In this document: positions 9,275-17,222 of the stretch, piece after piece
How positions within the stretch are numbered: position 1 is the first letter of the stretch
Layout: each line of letters opens with the position of its first letter
Source: JADJNW01 sp964526645
Lineage (GTDB): Bacteria > Bacteroidota > Bacteroidia > Chitinophagales > Saprospiraceae
Length of the DNA: 48,067 bases
Assembly: GCA_964526645.1 (NCBI GenBank)
Contig: CAZGJN010000028.1
Span: forward strand, 1 to 48,067
Direction: 5' to 3'
Notes under the pieces: generated by a model
Databases searched by the model: none
The model's input: the letters and a program-made list of their open reading frames with translations, nothing else
What the model was told of the DNA's origin: nothing
Program-made: the position numbers and the translations under genes

Positions 9275-9356
9275 ACTGTTTTTTTTTTGTAAAAGCTCGA
9301 TTGCCTAATTTTAAACTAAAACGGCTCGTTTGTTTTGAAACTTTTTATCTCAAAAT

Positions 9357-9388
9357 CAAATTTACTACAATTGCACGATTACTTCAAA
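9357..9388 (-). promoter_or_regulatory. Bacteroidota-type promoter for the 162-residue membrane protein
   Basis: On the minus strand TTTG (9388-9385) is followed by exactly 20 bases and then TAAATTTG (9364-9357), a perfect fit to TTTG-(19-21)-TAnnTTTG. Transcription should start near 9350, leaving a leader of about 75 bases. The element lies just upstream of, and facing away from, the GHMP kinase start at 9393. Confidence 0.6.
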
Positions 9389-9392
9389 TAAG

Positions 9393-10319
9393 ATGCAAGC
9401 AGCAAGCACTTTTTATGCCCACGGAAAATTATTACTCACCGCCGAATATTTCGTGCTGGATGGCGCGCTGGCTTTGGCTTTGCCCACAAAACTGGGGCAA
9501 TATTTGCAAATAGTTGAAAATGAATCCGATAAAATGGAGTGGAAAAGCTTTGATGCGGATGGTCGCATCTGGTTTGAAGGCATTTTTGCTTTACCTTCCG
9601 GCGCATGTTTGAGTTGTAACGATACAGAAATTGGGAGTCGCTTGTCGCAAATTTTTCAAGCCATTGAAAGACAAAAAATCGGATTTCTTCAGCGATTTCA
9701 GGGTTTGCAAATTGAAACAAGGCTGGAATTTCCGCGTCAATGGGGCTTAGGTACGAGTTCTACTTTGATTGCCAATCTGGCGCAATGGGCAGGCGTGGAT
9801 GCTTACGAATTATTGCAAAACACCTTTGGTGGCTCGGGTTACGATATCGCTTGTGCGCAAGCACGCGAACCAGTTTTGTATCAATTGGTTGAAAAGCGTC
9901 CTACGATTCGTAACCGTAGGACGCTTTTTGAACTGTTTGACCAATGTCTTTACTTCGTTTATCTCGGACAAAAGCAGAATAGCCGCGAGGGTATTGCCCG
10001 CTACCGCGAAAAAGTGCAGCATCAACAGGAATTGGTGGAACGTATTTCTAATTTGACTTTAGAATTTTTAGAATGCAAAAACCTTTCCCATTTTGAGGAA
10101 TTGATTCGAGCACATGAGGCAATCGTCTCTGAGACCTTAGCACTGCCGCGCGCTAAAGCCCTTTATTTTCAAGACTTTTGGGGTGAAGTAAAATCTCTCG
10201 GTGCTTGGGGTGGCGACTTTGCGCTAGTTACAAGCGATCATAGCCCTGAAGAAACCAAATTTTATTTCAACACAAATGGCTTTTCAGTTGTTATCCCATA
10301 CGAAAAATTGATTCTTTGA
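9393..10319 (+). CDS. GYDIA-family GHMP kinase
   Basis: This 308-residue small-molecule kinase has the N-terminal pattern HGKLLLTAEYFVLDGALALA typical of mevalonate and phosphomevalonate kinases. The Gly-rich phosphate-binding motif is GLGTSST (118-124), and the diagnostic GGSGYDIACA (146-155) defines the GYDIA group. In Bacteroidota this group is generally taken to supply a kinase step of the mevalonate pathway; the exact substrate is inferred. The C-terminal segment LGAWGGDFALV is also family-typical. Codons for residues 167-179 lie within a long palindrome (9892-9928), so an inverted element seems to have been accommodated in frame without breaking the gene. The start is the ATG that leads directly into the conserved N-terminus. 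Confidence 0.87.
   Translation: MQAASTFYAHGKLLLTAEYFVLDGALALALPTKLGQYLQIVENESDKMEWKSFDADGRIWFEGIFALPSGACLSCNDTEIGSRLSQIFQAIERQKIGFLQRFQGLQIETRLEFPRQWGLGTSSTLIANLAQWAGVDAYELLQNTFGGSGYDIACAQAREPVLYQLVEKRPTIRNRRTLFELFDQCLYFVYLGQKQNSREGIARYREKVQHQQELVERISNLTLEFLECKNLSHFEELIRAHEAIVSETLALPRAKALYFQDFWGEVKSLGAWGGDFALVTSDHSPEETKFYFNTNGFSVVIPYEKLIL
9892..9928. repeat. Perfect 14-bp stem palindrome inside the GHMP kinase gene
   Basis: AAAAGCGTCCTACG (9892-9905) and its exact complement CGTAGGACGCTTTT (9915-9928) flank a 9-base centre. The right side ends in a TTTTT run, so the structure also looks like an intrinsic terminator. It is translated in frame (residues 167-179, rich in Arg, Lys and Thr). I found no second copy in this window. 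Confidence 0.8.
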
Positions 10320-10320
10320 T

Positions 10321-10400
10321 TGTGTTCTTATATTCGTGTGTTCACGTGGATGTAGCGAGAGTACGCGAATATGTGAACATCTAAACACACGAATACAACA
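10321..10400. repeat. Octamer-repeat inverted spacer before the flavin reductase
   Basis: The whole gap between two genes is a folded repeat. TATTCGTGTGTT (10331-10342) pairs perfectly with AACACACGAATA (10384-10395), and GTTCAC (10340-10345) pairs with GTGAAC (10373-10378), leaving one bulged stretch. The right half is built of phased 8-mers: CGCGAATA at 10364, TGTGAACA at 10372, TCTAAACA at 10380, CACGAATA at 10388, then five bases and the ATG. The left half carries the complements TATTCGTG (10331) and TGTTCACG (10339). Confidence 0.7.
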
Positions 10401-11147
10401 ATGCCTTTGAAATGGTACGATAGTAAAGTTATAAAAATAGCAGATGAATCGCCCACCACGAAGCGGTTTTGGCTGGAAACAGCGCCTGAAGAAAAGGTGG
10501 AATTCAAAGCGGGACAATTTGTGACGATGGATTTGCCCATCAGCGATAAGCGGCTCAAGCGCTGGCGCAGCTACTCGATTGCGAATGCTCCGAATGGCAA
10601 TAACCAATTGGAGTTTTGTATTGTGAATATGAATGGCGGCATGGCAACAGAATACCTTTTCAATGAGGTAAAAGAAGGAACAATCATCAAATTCAAAGGT
10701 CCTGATGGTACATTCACGCTGAAAGAACCAGTGGAAAAGGATTTGGTGTTTATCTGCACGGGTACTGGCGTAGCGCCCTTTCGCAGTATGATTTGGGATT
10801 TGTACAAACACAAAAAATCGCACAAAAATATCCACTTGATTTTCGGGACGCGCTATGCGGATGGCATTTTGTATCAACAGGAATTTCAAGATTTACAGGA
10901 AAAAATGCCTGGATTCAAATATTCGGTTGCGCTTTCACGGGAAGAAAATCTGGATCCGTCAGATTATGGTTTTGAAATTGTAAAAGGCTATGTGCATCAA
11001 TTGTATCTTGAAGATTACAAAGCCGTGCGCCCTGACGTGGACTTTTACATCTGTGGCTGGAGTAATATGATTGATGAGGCAGTAGCGAATTTATTGGTGA
11101 ATTTGAAATACGATAAGTCGCAGGTGCATTATGAGTTGTATGGGTAA
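10401..11147 (+). CDS. Ferredoxin-NADP reductase-like flavoprotein (FAD/NAD-binding oxidoreductase)
   Basis: This 248-residue member of the ferredoxin-NADP reductase/cytochrome b5 reductase superfamily has an FAD-binding barrel (about residues 1-110) with the flavin motif RSYSIA (56-61). It is followed by an NAD(P)-binding domain with CTGTGVAPFRSM (119-130), a LIFGTRYADGILY segment and the C-terminal YICGWSNMIDEA. There is no fused ferredoxin or haem domain, so it needs a separate electron partner, which the neighbours do not reveal. The start ATG directly follows the octamer spacer, so any translation signal must lie in that repeat. No clear terminator follows. Confidence 0.85.
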   Translation: MPLKWYDSKVIKIADESPTTKRFWLETAPEEKVEFKAGQFVTMDLPISDKRLKRWRSYSIANAPNGNNQLEFCIVNMNGGMATEYLFNEVKEGTIIKFKGPDGTFTLKEPVEKDLVFICTGTGVAPFRSMIWDLYKHKKSHKNIHLIFGTRYADGILYQQEFQDLQEKMPGFKYSVALSREENLDPSDYGFEIVKGYVHQLYLEDYKAVRPDVDFYICGWSNMIDEAVANLLVNLKYDKSQVHYELYG

Positions 11148-11387
11148 AGCCCCAATAGCCGCGATTTTTTCAGTCTTTGAAATTTGTAGAACCTGAAAGG
11201 AAATAAAACCGATTCGGCCCGCCGCCTATTTTTTTAAGCATTGCACTGCAACGCCACTCGCCAAATTTTTGAACTTCTATTCTTCAAACCTCAAAAGAAT
11301 ATGCTGGGATAAAAAAATTAGCACAATCTATTAGAGAAACATCCAAAAATAATCAAAAAAAGCGATACGTTTATCGTCCAAAAGGCA

Positions 11388-11422
11388 TTTTGGTTCGTAA
11401 AAGATAGCTATCCATATTTTGG
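11388..11422 (+). promoter_or_regulatory. Probable promoter of the metalloprotease gene
   Basis: TTTTGG (11388-11393) and TATTTTGG (11415-11422) lie 21 bases apart, close to but not identical with TTTG and TAnnTTTG. The leader to the ATG at 11438 would be about 10-15 bases. The preceding 240 bases of the gap hold no open frame or strong hairpin. Confidence 0.35.
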
Positions 11423-11437
11423 AACAAAATCAAATTT

Positions 11438-13747
11438 ATGAAAATGAAAAAGCTTAGTACCTTTCTACTGGCGATTTTCTCAGTAATCGCTATTCAGGCA
11501 CAACAGTTGCAGCCGGTTTCCAAAATCCATGAGTTGGTGGAGCAGCGAAAAGCCGCTGGAGAAACTTTTAAAAAAACACTACTATTCGCTAAAACAGAGA
11601 CTTCCGTAGCGCAGCGGCGCGACCTCCAGGCGGAAGTAAGAAAAGGAACAATCCTAAAGGTTTCAAAAACCGATATTAATAGCCTGTTGAACAGCCATCA
11701 GGCATCGCTGGAGTTGGAAATTCCCATTTCTGCCTCCGAAAAAATTACCCTCGAATTGGTGCAAGCCAACATTTTTGACGCTGCGTTTTCCGTACGCACT
11801 TCCGGCCCTACTGAGTTCGCAGATGCCAATGCTGCTTCCCACTTTTGGGGAACGGTGAAGGGGCATCCTAATCGGTTGGCTGCTATCAGTATCTTCGAAG
11901 ACGAAGTAATGGGGCTTATTACGGATCGAACTTCTAATCTGGTGATTGGCAAATTGCAGAATACTGATGAACATATCATTTATGAAGATACAGAACTGAC
12001 CAACCTTTCAGAATTTACTTGCGCTACGCCGGATGATGGTCGGGTCTATCCGGAGGCAGAATTGCAGGATGTTCACACAACTTTACGGGAAGGCAGCAAA
12101 TGTGTGAAATTATACATCGAAGTGGATAAGGATATTCACGATAACAAGGGCGGTTTGCAAAACACCCTTGACTATGTGACGGGCATATTTACACAGCATG
12201 CTTTGCTGTTTGCCAACGAAAATATTGATTACCAAATATCAGAAATTTTTGTCTGGACGACCCCAAGTCCTTACACAGGTCAAAACAGCACTTCCCAACT
12301 GCTCAGTACTTTCCAGAATCAGAGCAATGATTTCAATGGAGACTTGGCTATTCTACTCAGCTACAGAGGCAGCGGCGGTGTGGCAGCGGGTTTTAGCGGC
12401 TTTTGCAACCCCAATCGCGCGCAGAGCATGTGCTATGCTGGTATCAATTCCACTTACAGCAACGTACCAACCTACTCCTGGACGGTGATGGTCTTCGCGC
12501 ATGAACTGGGGCACCTGATGGGCTCGCGCCACACACACGCTTGTGTGTGGAATGGCAATGGTACAGCTATTGACGGCTGCGCGGGTTTCGTGGAAGGGTC
12601 TTGCTTTTTGCCGGGTATTCCATCCGGTGGCGGTACGATCATGTCTTATTGCCATTTGACGGGTGCAGGTATCAATTTTAACTTAGGTTTTGGACCCCAG
12701 CCTGGCAATGTGATTCGAAATAATGTAATGAACGCTGCTTGTCTATCCGTGTGTGGTGATGATGACGACGATGATGATGATGATTTGCCGCCAAGTTGTA
12801 CCAATGGTATCAAAGATAGAACAGAAAATGGCATAGACTGCGGCGGTATCTGTCCACCCTGTGGCGCTAATCCAACTTGTAATGACGGTATCCAAAATGG
12901 TGGCGAAACGGGCGTAGATTGTGGTGGCCCGAATTGTCCGCCTTGTCCTACTTGCAATGACGGCATTCAAAACGGTGGCGAAACAGGTGTGGATTGCGGC
13001 GGCCCGAATTGCCCTCCCTGTCCTACTTGCAATGATGGCATTCAAAATGGCGATGAACAAGGCGTGGATTGTGGTGGCGCCAATTGTCCGCCTTGCGATT
13101 CCAATCCAACTTGTAATGACGGTATTCAAAACGGTGATGAACAAGGTGTGGATTGTGGCGGTTCATGCCCACCTTGTCAGAGTACCTGCATCGCTCCTGC
13201 CGGCTTGGTAGCAACTAATATCACATTCAACAGCGTGACGCTACGATGGAATGCTGCCAGCACTGCAACAAATTATACCGCTCGATACAGGGGAGTAGGT
13301 GCCAACACTTGGACTCAAACGACGGTGTCGGCTACTCAACTTTCTCTGAATAGGCTTAGCCCCAATGCTACTTACGAGTGGCAGGTGCGCTCCAATTGCA
13401 CTGGTGGTAACAGCGACTGGTCTTTCACCTGCACCTTTAAGCTTGGGCAACCAAACTCCAGTAACTGTGGCACGGGCTTAACAAATCCATCAATAGCAGG
13501 TATTCAGGTGTTCCCTAATCCAGCAAAAGACTTTTTGGAAATCCAAGTAGGACAAGTATCCGGTGGTGATCCATCTTTGCAACTTCGCCTGACGGATACC
13601 ATGGGCAGAACGGTGCGCCAAATGGAGATTGATAGCAGCAGCCGCTCCCATCGTCTTGATGTAAGCACTTTAGCCAATGGCATGTATTATGTAAAAATTG
13701 AAAACGATACTGTTTCCTATCTGACTAAAATAGTCATTCAGAAATAA
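11438..13747 (+). CDS. Secreted reprolysin-like zinc metalloprotease with Cys-rich repeats, FN3 domain and T9SS sorting domain
   Basis: This 769-residue exported protein has a signal peptide (residues 1-22, ending QAQQ) and a propeptide-like region (about 25-200). The M12/reprolysin-type catalytic domain carries the zinc motif HELGHLMGSRH (H355, E356, H359, H365), with a downstream TIMSYC Met-turn. A run of nine Asp (about 441-449) precedes five Cys-rich repeats of 25-28 residues (about 454-583). Then come a fibronectin type III domain (about 586-665) and a C-terminal Por-secretion sorting domain (about 690-769, with VFPNPAKDFLEI and NGMYYVKI). It should cross the outer membrane by the type IX system and digest external protein. 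The start gives a direct signal peptide; MKMKK and the second Met are equivalent. Confidence 0.92.
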   Translation: MKMKKLSTFLLAIFSVIAIQAQQLQPVSKIHELVEQRKAAGETFKKTLLFAKTETSVAQRRDLQAEVRKGTILKVSKTDINSLLNSHQASLELEIPISASEKITLELVQANIFDAAFSVRTSGPTEFADANAASHFWGTVKGHPNRLAAISIFEDEVMGLITDRTSNLVIGKLQNTDEHIIYEDTELTNLSEFTCATPDDGRVYPEAELQDVHTTLREGSKCVKLYIEVDKDIHDNKGGLQNTLDYVTGIFTQHALLFANENIDYQISEIFVWTTPSPYTGQNSTSQLLSTFQNQSNDFNGDLAILLSYRGSGGVAAGFSGFCNPNRAQSMCYAGINSTYSNVPTYSWTVMVFAHELGHLMGSRHTHACVWNGNGTAIDGCAGFVEGSCFLPGIPSGGGTIMSYCHLTGAGINFNLGFGPQPGNVIRNNVMNAACLSVCGDDDDDDDDDLPPSCTNGIKDRTENGIDCGGICPPCGANPTCNDGIQNGGETGVDCGGPNCPPCPTCNDGIQNGGETGVDCGGPNCPPCPTCNDGIQNGDEQGVDCGGANCPPCDSNPTCNDGIQNGDEQGVDCGGSCPPCQSTCIAPAGLVATNITFNSVTLRWNAASTATNYTARYRGVGANTWTQTTVSATQLSLNRLSPNATYEWQVRSNCTGGNSDWSFTCTFKLGQPNSSNCGTGLTNPSIAGIQVFPNPAKDFLEIQVGQVSGGDPSLQLRLTDTMGRTVRQMEIDSSSRSHRLDVSTLANGMYYVKIENDTVSYLTKIVIQK
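12797..13186 (+). repeat. Five tandem Cys-rich coding repeats
   Basis: Units begin at 12797 (81 bp), 12878 (75), 12953 (75), 13028 (84) and 13112 (75). Each encodes the pattern C-N-D-G-I-Q-N-G-x-E-x-G-V-D-C-G-G-x-C-P-P-C with four or five Cys. Units 2 and 3 encode identical peptides but differ at 12 of 25 codons, all synonymously. Acidic and Asn residues suggest calcium-stabilised loops between catalytic domain and tail; that role is an inference. Confidence 0.9.
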
Positions 13748-13755
13748 AACGAAGC

Positions 13756-13787
13756 AGGGGGTTCAAAAAGAATCCCCTTACTTTTTT
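13756..13787 (+). terminator. Intrinsic terminator of the metalloprotease gene
   Basis: AGGGGGTTC (13756-13764) pairs with GAATCCCCT (13770-13778) through one G-T wobble around a five-A loop, and six T residues follow at 13782-13787. Confidence 0.8.
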
Positions 13788-14200
13788 GATAAAATTATTT
13801 CGCCTTTTCACTTTTTGCAATTATGATTCATTAAGCACAGTTGTAAAAAACTGTGGCTTAACTTCACAATTTTAATTACGCTTCAGATTTCGCAAATTCT
13901 TGAAATTTACAAAATCGAACCTACTTTTTTGCCCCATTATTAAATAAAACTACCGAGACATACTTCTTTGAAACTTGCTACGATTACACCTGCCCAAAAA
14001 CTACTCTCTCGCAAGATAGGATTACTATATTTTAACATAGTTTTAACTACTCAAGGTATGAACAATGCTTCCAAGAAACTGTTTCTTTGCATTGAAGGCT
14101 AAGAATACAAGTAGCTTTCTCCTCGATTGCTACCAAGAAATGCAGCCACCATATTACTTCGGTTGTTTATTTTTTTCCTTTTGCCTTAAAGTAAAAAACA
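13788..14200. other. AT-rich gap before the SulP gene, with one hairpin
   Basis: This stretch of about 410 bases has no open frame with coding character. One stem-loop stands out at 13832-13860: TAAGC-ACAGTT opposite AACTGTGGCTTA with a single bulged base and a short A-rich loop. It has no T-run and is not an obvious terminator. I see no tRNA and no perfect TAnnTTTG box close to the SulP start. Confidence 0.45.
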
Positions 14201-15760
14201 ATGAAAGATAATTTCCGCAGTTACCTCAGCGAATTCCGCAATGATTTACCATCCGGGTTAGTTGTATTTTTAGTGGCACTTCCGCTGTGTCTGGGTATAG
14301 CACTTGCCTCTGGGGCACCTTTATTTTCAGGTATTATCACAGGCATCGTAGGAGGTATCGTAGTAGGCTTATTGAGTGGTTCTCAGCTCAGTGTGAGCGG
14401 ACCCGCCGCGGGGCTGACCGTCATTGTGCTGAGTGCGATCACAGAACTGGGGGCGTTCGATGTATTTCTGTTGGCGGTTGTATTAGCAGGTATTTTTCAG
14501 ATTTTGATGGGGTATGCCAAAGCGGGTATTTTGGGCTTGTACTTCCCTTCTTCTGTGATAAAAGGCATGCTATCAGCAATTGGCTTGACACTCATTCTCA
14601 AGCAAATACCACACTTTTTGGGGGTTGATCTGGAAGCTTTTGGTACAACCGAATACACGGATGGAGCAGGGCACAATACATTCACTAACTTCTTCTACGC
14701 ACTGGGACACATACAACCCGGCGCTTTAGCAGCAGGACTGCTCTCGATCTTCGTCCTCATTTTATGGGAAAGCCCTTTGATCAAACGCCAGCCCTGGTCG
14801 AAAGTAGTTCCTGGTGCGCTTATAGCGGTGATCATCAGTGTTTTGTTCAACTTATTACTAAAAACCTTTATACCTAACTGGGTTATTGAAAACGGGCACT
14901 TAGTAAATCTGCCTATCTTGAATCGTGAAAATGCCGCCAGTGCCATTACGCTGCCCAATTTTGCTGCAATTGGCAATCCTTTGGTATGGAAAACAGCACT
15001 CATCCTCGCGCTGATTGCCAGCCTTGAAACCCTGCTAAGCGTGGAAGCAATAGACAAGCTCGATCCGCACAAGCGCCGCACTCCCCAAAACCGCGAATTA
15101 AAAGCACAAGGTGTAGGTAATATCGTAGCTGGCTTTCTCGGCGGGCTTCCACTCACGGCTGTAATTGTAAGAAGCTCTGCTAACCTCGAATCGGGTGCCC
15201 AAACCAAGCTATCGGCGGTATATCACGGCATACTATTGCTATTAGCTGTTGTTTTAATGCCTAGTATACTCAATATGATTCCTTTAGCTTCTTTGGCGGC
15301 TGTGCTTTTGATGGTGGGCTATAAACTGGCTAAACCAAAGTTGTTCAAACAACAGTATAAACTTGGCATGGAACAGTTTTTGCCTTTTATAATAACCATT
15401 GTCGCTATTCTTTTTACAGATCTTCTGATTGGCATCATTGTCGGCATGGGGGTAGGTATTTATTTTATTCTGAAAGCTAACTACAAAACGCCATACTTCT
15501 ATCATCATGAAGAACATCCAAGCAATGGCCAAAAGCAAATTACGATCCTGCTCAGCGAGCACGTTTCGTTTATTAATAAAGCTAGCTTGCAGCTTACTTT
15601 GGAGCACTTGCCTGATAATAGCCTGGTGACCATAGACGGATCGCGCAGCCAAGATATTGACTTTGATGCGCTGCAAATAATTTATGATTTTGCAAATATA
15701 GCCCACGAAAGAGCCATACAACTGACGCTGAAAAACATACCTGCGCTCAACTTGAACTGA
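14201..15760 (+). CDS. SulP-family inorganic anion transporter
   Basis: This 519-residue integral membrane protein begins with the family hallmark DLPSGLVVFLVALPLCLGIALASGAP and has the LSGSQLSVSGPAAG substrate-site region near residues 60-73. About 12-14 membrane helices run to residue 430, followed by a short STAS-like cytoplasmic tail (about 445-519, with VTIDGSRSQDIDFDALQII). Family members carry sulfate, bicarbonate or other anions with Na+ or H+. In many Bacteroidota such genes accompany a carbonic anhydrase, but none is next to this one, so sulfate and bicarbonate both remain possible. The gene appears monocistronic. The ATG at 14201 is the only start giving the full conserved N-terminus. 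Confidence 0.9.
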   Translation: MKDNFRSYLSEFRNDLPSGLVVFLVALPLCLGIALASGAPLFSGIITGIVGGIVVGLLSGSQLSVSGPAAGLTVIVLSAITELGAFDVFLLAVVLAGIFQILMGYAKAGILGLYFPSSVIKGMLSAIGLTLILKQIPHFLGVDLEAFGTTEYTDGAGHNTFTNFFYALGHIQPGALAAGLLSIFVLILWESPLIKRQPWSKVVPGALIAVIISVLFNLLLKTFIPNWVIENGHLVNLPILNRENAASAITLPNFAAIGNPLVWKTALILALIASLETLLSVEAIDKLDPHKRRTPQNRELKAQGVGNIVAGFLGGLPLTAVIVRSSANLESGAQTKLSAVYHGILLLLAVVLMPSILNMIPLASLAAVLLMVGYKLAKPKLFKQQYKLGMEQFLPFIITIVAILFTDLLIGIIVGMGVGIYFILKANYKTPYFYHHEEHPSNGQKQITILLSEHVSFINKASLQLTLEHLPDNSLVTIDGSRSQDIDFDALQIIYDFANIAHERAIQLTLKNIPALNLN

Positions 15761-15846
15761 AAGGTCGGGCAGTAGGCTAATTCCATTCCATTGTAAAATT
15801 TTCTTTTTTCCTCATTTTCCGGATAAAAAAGCGTTTTCAAATTAGC

Positions 15847-15854
15847 TACTTTTG
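15847..15854 (+). promoter_or_regulatory. TAnnTTTG box upstream of yidD
   Basis: TACTTTTG is a perfect -7 element; the upstream -33 region is only T-rich. It predicts transcription starting near 15860, which would exclude the ATG at 15858 and favour the start at 15879. Confidence 0.4.
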
Positions 15855-15878
15855 TCCATGAAGATTGAGTGCCACGCC

Positions 15879-16130
15879 ATGCGAGTAAATGATTTGCTAA
15901 AAAAAATATTCATTTTGCCTGTTCGATTTTACCAACTGGCGATCTCCCCCATTTTGCGCCCAAGTTGTCGCTACGATCCAAGTTGCTCTCAATACATGAT
16001 TGATGCTATCAATGAATGGGGCGCCCTGAAAGGCATTTGGCTGGGACTGAAGCGCATCGGGCGCTGCCATCCCTGGGGCGGGTATGGCTACGATCCTGTG
16101 CCGAAGAAACATCAACATAAAAAACATTAA
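15879..16130 (+). CDS. yidD: Membrane protein insertion efficiency factor YidD
   Basis: This small protein of 83 residues carries the YidD core: VRFYQLAISPILRPSCRYDPSCSQYM, then AINEWGALKGIWLGLKRIGRCHPWGG and the ending GYDPVPKK. The three conserved Cys and the CHPWGG motif are intact. YidD is a membrane-associated helper of YidC-mediated protein insertion. The open frame extends upstream to 15852, but I place the start at 15879 because the protein then begins MRVNDLLKKIF like its relatives and a perfect promoter box overlaps the upstream codons. The tail is basic and His-rich (KKHQHKKH). It is followed after about 75 bases by hemB on the same strand. Confidence 0.88.
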   Translation: MRVNDLLKKIFILPVRFYQLAISPILRPSCRYDPSCSQYMIDAINEWGALKGIWLGLKRIGRCHPWGGYGYDPVPKKHQHKKH

Positions 16131-16205
16131 GGGCTACACTCACAAGGTAGCTATGTGCTTTTCAGCGCGGATTCAAATTTTTTTTGATTTAAATCAATAT
16201 TAAAA

Positions 16206-17213
16206 ATGATCATCACGAGAAGACCTCGGCGCAATCGCGTTTCGGCAGTGGTACGCGGCATGGTGCAGGAAACCCACCTGACAACAGAACACTTAGTACA
16301 GCCTTTATTTTTAGTCAATGGACAAGGGATCAAAAACGAAGTAACTTCCTTGCCTGGTATTTTTCGATTTTCACCTGACATGCTTTTAAATGAAATTGAA
16401 ATGTGTTTAAATCTGGGAATCAATCGGTTTATTCTATTTCCCGCAGTATCCGACGAGTTGAAGGATAAAAAAGCAAGTTATAGCTATAATGCTGGCAATT
16501 TCTACCTCCACACAGCCCGCGAAATCAAAAAGCAATTCCCGGATCTTTGCCTCATCAGCGATGTAGCGATGGATCCTTACAATTCAGATGGGCACGATGG
16601 CTATGTGCGCGCCGGCAAAATCCAAAATGATGAAACCCTGCCGATATTGGCAAAAATGGCGGTAGCACAAGCCGAAGCTGGATTCGACATACTAGGGCCT
16701 TCTGACATGATGGACGGGCGCGTAGCGCACATCCGCGAAGCGCTGGACGAAGCTGGATTCATGGATACGGGCATTATGTCCTACACCGCCAAGTATGCCA
16801 GTGCCTTCTACGGTCCTTTTCGGGAAGCGCTGGATTCTGCGCCCCGCGATCTGGAGAATGTGCCAAAAGATAAAAAAACGTATCAAATGAATCCCGCCAA
16901 CAAACGCGAAGCACTGATCGAAGCGGATTTAGATACAAGTGAGGGTGCGGATTTCCTGATGGTAAAACCCGCTTTGAACTATTTGGACGTTGTCCATTTA
17001 TTAAAAGAAAATTTTGAATTACCCATCGCGGCGTACCATGTGAGTGGCGAATGCGCCATGCTACTGGCAGCAGCGCGCCTCGGTTGGTTGGATTTTGAAA
17101 AAGCAATGCCAGAAACCCTTTTGAGCATCCGAAGAGCGGGTGCAGATGTGATTATCACCTATTTCGCTAAAACATTTGCTTTGATGCAGCAGGGAAAATC
17201 TGTGAATTTTTAG
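16206..17213 (+). CDS. hemB: Porphobilinogen synthase (delta-aminolevulinic acid dehydratase)
   Basis: This 335-residue enzyme condenses two 5-aminolevulinate molecules to porphobilinogen in haem synthesis. Both Schiff-base lysines are visible: K196 in SYTAKYASAFYGPFR and K254 in MVKPAL. The segment that holds three zinc-binding Cys in zinc-dependent enzymes reads SDVAMDPYNSDGHDGY (119-133) without Cys, so this is the magnesium-type active site. RRPRRNRVSAVVRGMVQET at the N-terminus and AYHVSGECAML near residue 280 are family-typical. Start and length agree with the family. The other haem genes are not in the window. Confidence 0.96.
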   Translation: MIITRRPRRNRVSAVVRGMVQETHLTTEHLVQPLFLVNGQGIKNEVTSLPGIFRFSPDMLLNEIEMCLNLGINRFILFPAVSDELKDKKASYSYNAGNFYLHTAREIKKQFPDLCLISDVAMDPYNSDGHDGYVRAGKIQNDETLPILAKMAVAQAEAGFDILGPSDMMDGRVAHIREALDEAGFMDTGIMSYTAKYASAFYGPFREALDSAPRDLENVPKDKKTYQMNPANKREALIEADLDTSEGADFLMVKPALNYLDVVHLLKENFELPIAAYHVSGECAMLLAAARLGWLDFEKAMPETLLSIRRAGADVIITYFAKTFALMQQGKSVNF

Positions 17214-17222
17214 AAAAATGTC

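Noticed and set aside
12353..13144. Several antisense frames over the metalloprotease repeats with repetitive peptides
   Set aside because: They mirror the coding repeats on the other strand and have no start context or independent support.
12797..13186. Tandem repeat of about 75-84 bp that could be taken for a CRISPR-like array
   Set aside because: The repeats are contiguous, in frame, and encode a Cys-rich protein module; there are no spacers and no cas genes.
13788..14200. tRNA or tmRNA gene in the gap before the SulP gene
   Set aside because: I found no cloverleaf arms or T-loop consensus; only one simple stem-loop is present.
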